NCBI GenBank assembly: GCA_023807065.1
Contig: JAJJLU010003863.1
Location: 1-26,762 of the forward strand
Length of the DNA stretch: 26,762 nucleotides
Origin: Isotricha intestinalis
Lineage: Eukaryota > Ciliophora > Litostomatea > Vestibuliferida > Isotrichidae
Direction of reading: 5' to 3'
Each line of letters begins with the position of its first letter. Position 1 is the stretch's first letter. Below are positions 23,821 through 26,762 of the stretch, one piece after another. The position numbers and the translations under genes are program-made. The notes below the pieces were generated by a model. That model was not told where the DNA came from, made no database searches, and saw nothing but the letters and a program-made list of their open reading frames with translations.

Positions 23821-25851
23821 TTAAATATCATTTCCAGGGGATTGTTCATCATCATTAAGAGTAGTATTGTTAGTAATATTAGCAATTAAATTTTCATAAT
23901 AATCAATAGTATTATTATATTCTTGTTTTAATTTCTCAGTAAATCCTTCTTGTCTTTTCATCATATCAAAAGCTTTTTGTTCAACAGAAGCTAATTGATT
24001 TTTTTGGAAATTAATAGTATTTTCAAGAGAAATAATTTTCATTTCATAATTTTCTTTTAAATTTTTAATTTTTAAATCATATAATTTATTTTGTCTATCT
24101 TTCTCATTCATAATATTATTATTTTCTTTTGTATAAAAAGATACTTTTTCTTTTAATTTTCCAATTTGATCTTTTAAAAAAATTTCATTTTGATTAAATT
24201 TATTTATTTCATCTTGTCTACTTCTTTCAGAAGAAATATAACTTAATAATTCATTTTTTAAACTATTATTTTCACTTTCTAATTTATCATTTTTAATATT
24301 TAACTCATTTAATTTATTTTCATAATTAGAAGAAGCAATATTTAAATCTTTTTTACTTTGTTCATATTGTTTCATATAATTTTCATTTTCATTATGAAAA
24401 ATATTATTAATTTTATCATATTCACTTTTAATTAATTTATAATCGTTATAATATTTATCTTTATCCATTTTATAAGATAAATTTTCTGTTTTTAAATGAT
24501 TTATTTCATCATCTTTTGATTGAATAATTTCATCATATTTATCTTTTGTAGTTGTAATTAAAATATTAAAATTATCTGATTTTTCTTTTAATAAATTAGA
24601 ATAATCATTAGATAATTTTCTTATTTGTTCATCCTGCATTCTTATTTTTATTTCACTTTTTTCTTTTTCTAAAATAATATCATTAATTCTTTTTTTATAT
24701 CTTTTAATAATATTATCAATATTATTTTCTTTATTTGACGCATTTTGAACTGCAATATTTGAATCTTCTATTATTTTAGTTAAGTGATCACAATCACTTT
24801 TATAAGTTGAATTTTCTGATTTTAATTGAGTATTTTCATATTTTAAATTTGATATTTTTTCTTCATTTATTTTATTTTTTTGTCTTAAATTTTTCATATC
24901 TATTTTTAATGAATTTATCTCATTTTGTAATCCTTCTATTTCATTATTTTTTCTTTGTTCCATTTCATTATATAAATCTATATAATTTAAATTTTTTTTC
25001 ATTGTATTATTTTCTATTTGTAGTTCATTTATTTTATTCTCACCTTCATTTTTTTCATTTTCTATATCATTTATTTTATTCACTTTTTCATTTATTAAAT
25101 TTTTTAATTTTACATTTTCATTATTTAAAAACTCATTTTCATTTGTTAAATTATTTATTATATTATCATAATTTTCTTTCTCATTAATAAAATTATCGTA
25201 TTTTTCTTTCATTTCATTATAAATATTTACATTATATTCATTTTGAGCTTTATTAGCTTCTAAAGCTTCAATTAATTTTTGTTTTTCATTATCAAAATTA
25301 TTATTTTCTAAATTAGAATTATCATCATTTAAATTATAATTATTATTATCAATTATATTATTATCTTGAAAATTTATTGTTTTCTTTCTATCTAATATTA
25401 TTTTATAATATTCATTTTTATCTTTTTCAGATTTTTCTAAATCTTTTCTTAACTCTTCATTTTCAGAAGAAAGTTTCTGTTGATTAACTTGTAAATTAGT
25501 TATTTCTTTATTAAGAAATTCTAATTGATTATTTAAATCTTTAATAATTGCTTCATATTCAACAAAAAGTTTTATATTTTCTAATAAATATTTTTTTAAA
25601 GATTCAGATTCATTATTTAATAAAATTGCTTCTGGATTATTTTTATTGTTTAATTCATTTTCAATTTGTAAAAATATTTCATTTCCATATTTTTTCTGAT
25701 ATTCACCTAATGTTTTATTATATTTCCCTATTATAAATTGTAAATGAGATATTTGATTATTTAAATTTTTTATTTCATCTTTAACTTTAATTTGAGCATT
25801 TATATCATTTGATTCATCTTTTCTAGGAATAATAGAAGCTTTAATGTCCAT
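23821..25851 (-). CDS. Coiled-coil protein with short globular ends
   Basis: The 676-residue product starts with a short basic leader (MDIKASIIPRKDES) followed by coiled coil from about residue 20 to 655. An Asn/Asp-rich break (about 165-185, NNIIDNNNYNLNDDNSN) splits it into a short and a long rod. Heptad-like Leu/Ile spacing with Lys/Glu flanks is seen throughout; no exact tandem repeats, unlike the 956-residue protein. The N-terminal segment IKNLNNQISHLQFIIGKYNK then LGEYQKKYG and the C-terminal MMKRQEGFTEKLKQEYNNTI are the most varied in composition and so the best candidates for conserved ends. No signal peptide or membrane helix. Likely a cytoskeletal, basal-body or vesicle-tether scaffold, by composition only. 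Confidence 0.8.
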   Translation of the reverse strand: MDIKASIIPRKDESNDINAQIKVKDEIKNLNNQISHLQFIIGKYNKTLGEYQKKYGNEIFLQIENELNNKNNPEAILLNNESESLKKYLLENIKLFVEYEAIIKDLNNQLEFLNKEITNLQVNQQKLSSENEELRKDLEKSEKDKNEYYKIILDRKKTINFQDNNIIDNNNYNLNDDNSNLENNNFDNEKQKLIEALEANKAQNEYNVNIYNEMKEKYDNFINEKENYDNIINNLTNENEFLNNENVKLKNLINEKVNKINDIENEKNEGENKINELQIENNTMKKNLNYIDLYNEMEQRKNNEIEGLQNEINSLKIDMKNLRQKNKINEEKISNLKYENTQLKSENSTYKSDCDHLTKIIEDSNIAVQNASNKENNIDNIIKRYKKRINDIILEKEKSEIKIRMQDEQIRKLSNDYSNLLKEKSDNFNILITTTKDKYDEIIQSKDDEINHLKTENLSYKMDKDKYYNDYKLIKSEYDKINNIFHNENENYMKQYEQSKKDLNIASSNYENKLNELNIKNDKLESENNSLKNELLSYISSERSRQDEINKFNQNEIFLKDQIGKLKEKVSFYTKENNNIMNEKDRQNKLYDLKIKNLKENYEMKIISLENTINFQKNQLASVEQKAFDMMKRQEGFTEKLKQEYNNTIDYYENLIANITNNTTLNDDEQSPGNDI

Positions 25852-25977
25852 TATTTTATATTAAAAATTAATTTAAATAAATATTTATATTTATAATTTA
25901 ATGTATTTATAAATTTATTCTATTATTATTATATTTCATTTATAATTAATTTCAAGAAAATAGATTTTTTTTGTTTA

Positions 25978-26376
25978 TTATTTTCCCAAAAATTTTTCAA
26001 TTGACTTCATTATATTCTTAATTTCTTTTTCTTTTGGTTTTATTAAAATATTATCTAAATTAACATTATAATTATTCACAGAATTATTTAAATAAATATA
26101 AAATTGTTTTATTTCATTTTCATTATCAAATGTTGAAGATAATTGTTTTAAATTTTTTTCTCCATATTTTTTATTTACAATAATTAAACAATGAATATTT
26201 TGTAAATATTTTGGATAATATTTTTTAGAAAATTTTTTCATAAATTTTTGAGTAGCATTATCACAAATAACTAAATAACTTTTATCTTCATTATTTTTAT
26301 ATTTCTCAAAAATTTTTCCTTTCCAATGATAATTATTTAAATTATAATAATCAATACCATCAAATTTTTTTCTCAT
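25978..26376 (-). CDS. Small hypothetical protein, alpha/beta pattern
   Basis: The 132-residue product is not recognised. It has a more balanced composition than its coiled-coil neighbours. KSYLVICDNATQKFMKKFSK then LQNIHCLIIVNKKYG gives two hydrophobic strands (YLVIC, HCLIIV), each followed by a helix; the C-terminus (EIKNIMKSIEKFLGK) is an amphipathic helix. A NYHWKGKIFEKYKNN segment precedes strand 1. This suggests a small Rossmann-like or receiver-like fold, or a fragment of a larger one. The frame stays open for 11 codons upstream of the ATG (to a stop at 26410-26412), so the start is not certain. No neighbour on its right is visible. Confidence 0.6.
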   Translation of the reverse strand: MRKKFDGIDYYNLNNYHWKGKIFEKYKNNEDKSYLVICDNATQKFMKKFSKKYYPKYLQNIHCLIIVNKKYGEKNLKQLSSTFDNENEIKQFYIYLNNSVNNYNVNLDNILIKPKEKEIKNIMKSIEKFLGK

Positions 26377-26410
26377 TGAAAAATATAAATTATAATTATA
26401 AGAATATCTT

Positions 26411-26762
26411 TAAAATACTTTCTCAATTTTCACTCTATTATTTTTTTCAAATTTTCTATAGAGTTTAAATATATTAACTTGATCTTTTTTTAATAATATT
26501 CATCAAATATTATTTTGGAATTTTATTATATATTAAATTATCTGAATTAAGGAAATAAATTTGTAGAAATTGTTTTCTATATGAAACTTATTTTATTTAA
26601 AAAAATTTTACCGATTTTTTGTGATTTATCTTTTTTCCTAAATATCTAATAAAAGCATGGTTTAAACTTCAAACAAATATTATCATTTTTTTAAAGTATT
26701 ATTTTTTAATTTTTTCTTTTTCTAATTTATCCTTGTGTGTTTTTTAAATAAAAAAAAACAAA
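26411..26762. other. Right-end A/T-rich spacer, nothing recognised
   Basis: No open frame of note on either strand, no RNA-like structure and no repeat. It presumably carries the promoter of the 132-residue gene and part of the next intergenic region beyond the window. Confidence 0.5.

Overview
The window is nuclear DNA of a microbial eukaryote, extremely A+T-rich by eye (coding regions use mostly AAA, AAT, TTA and GAA codons; spacers are almost pure A/T). Proteins of eukaryotic type (a Sec1/Munc18 trafficking protein, a ciliary-type calponin-homology protein, many long coiled coils), short spacers, genes on both strands and no visible introns suggest a compact-genome protist, probably flagellated or ciliated. 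Lineage cannot be fixed by reading. Standard-code stops fit: of 13 complete genes 12 end in TAA, one in TAG and none in TGA. No tRNA, rRNA, transposase or CRISPR array was seen.

Layout. (1) 1-584, minus, cut by the left edge: an Asn/Gln-rich N-terminal extension leading into what looks like the first strands of an Hsp70/Hsp110 ATPase domain. (2) 726-1646, plus: a two-domain rhodanese / 3-mercaptopyruvate sulfurtransferase. (3) 1647-2515: long A/T spacer with a short reading frame that may be a frame-shifted N-terminus of the next gene. (4) 2516-4276, plus: irregular leucine-rich-repeat protein. (5) 4320-5561, plus: NagZ-like GH3 beta-N-acetylhexosaminidase with a signal peptide and a C-terminal membrane anchor, probably of bacterial origin. 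(6) 5756-14117, minus: a 956-residue coiled-coil protein, a 1569-residue protein with an N-terminal CH-like domain and an alpha-helical body, and a 160-residue basic protein. (7) 14164-15219, plus: a decayed short-chain dehydrogenase/reductase, still readable across several frameshifts and internal stops. (8) 15370-15756, minus: a small methyltransferase-fold-like protein. (9) 15942-17663, plus: a low-complexity protein with a helical C-terminal domain. (10) 17781-26376, minus: a Sec1/Munc18 protein, three coiled-coil proteins and a small orphan.

There is no operon-like logic. The shared theme is structural: four long coiled-coil proteins and one CH-domain protein, consistent with a cytoskeleton- or cilium-rich cell. 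The clearest single functions are sulfur transfer, secreted or surface hexosaminidase, and SNARE-dependent membrane fusion. I did not find a convincing novel multi-gene system. The most interesting items are the N/Q-rich extension on a putative chaperone, the dead SDR, the membrane-anchored NagZ-like enzyme, the mixed hendecad/heptad coiled coil, and the possible frameshift at the start of the LRR gene.
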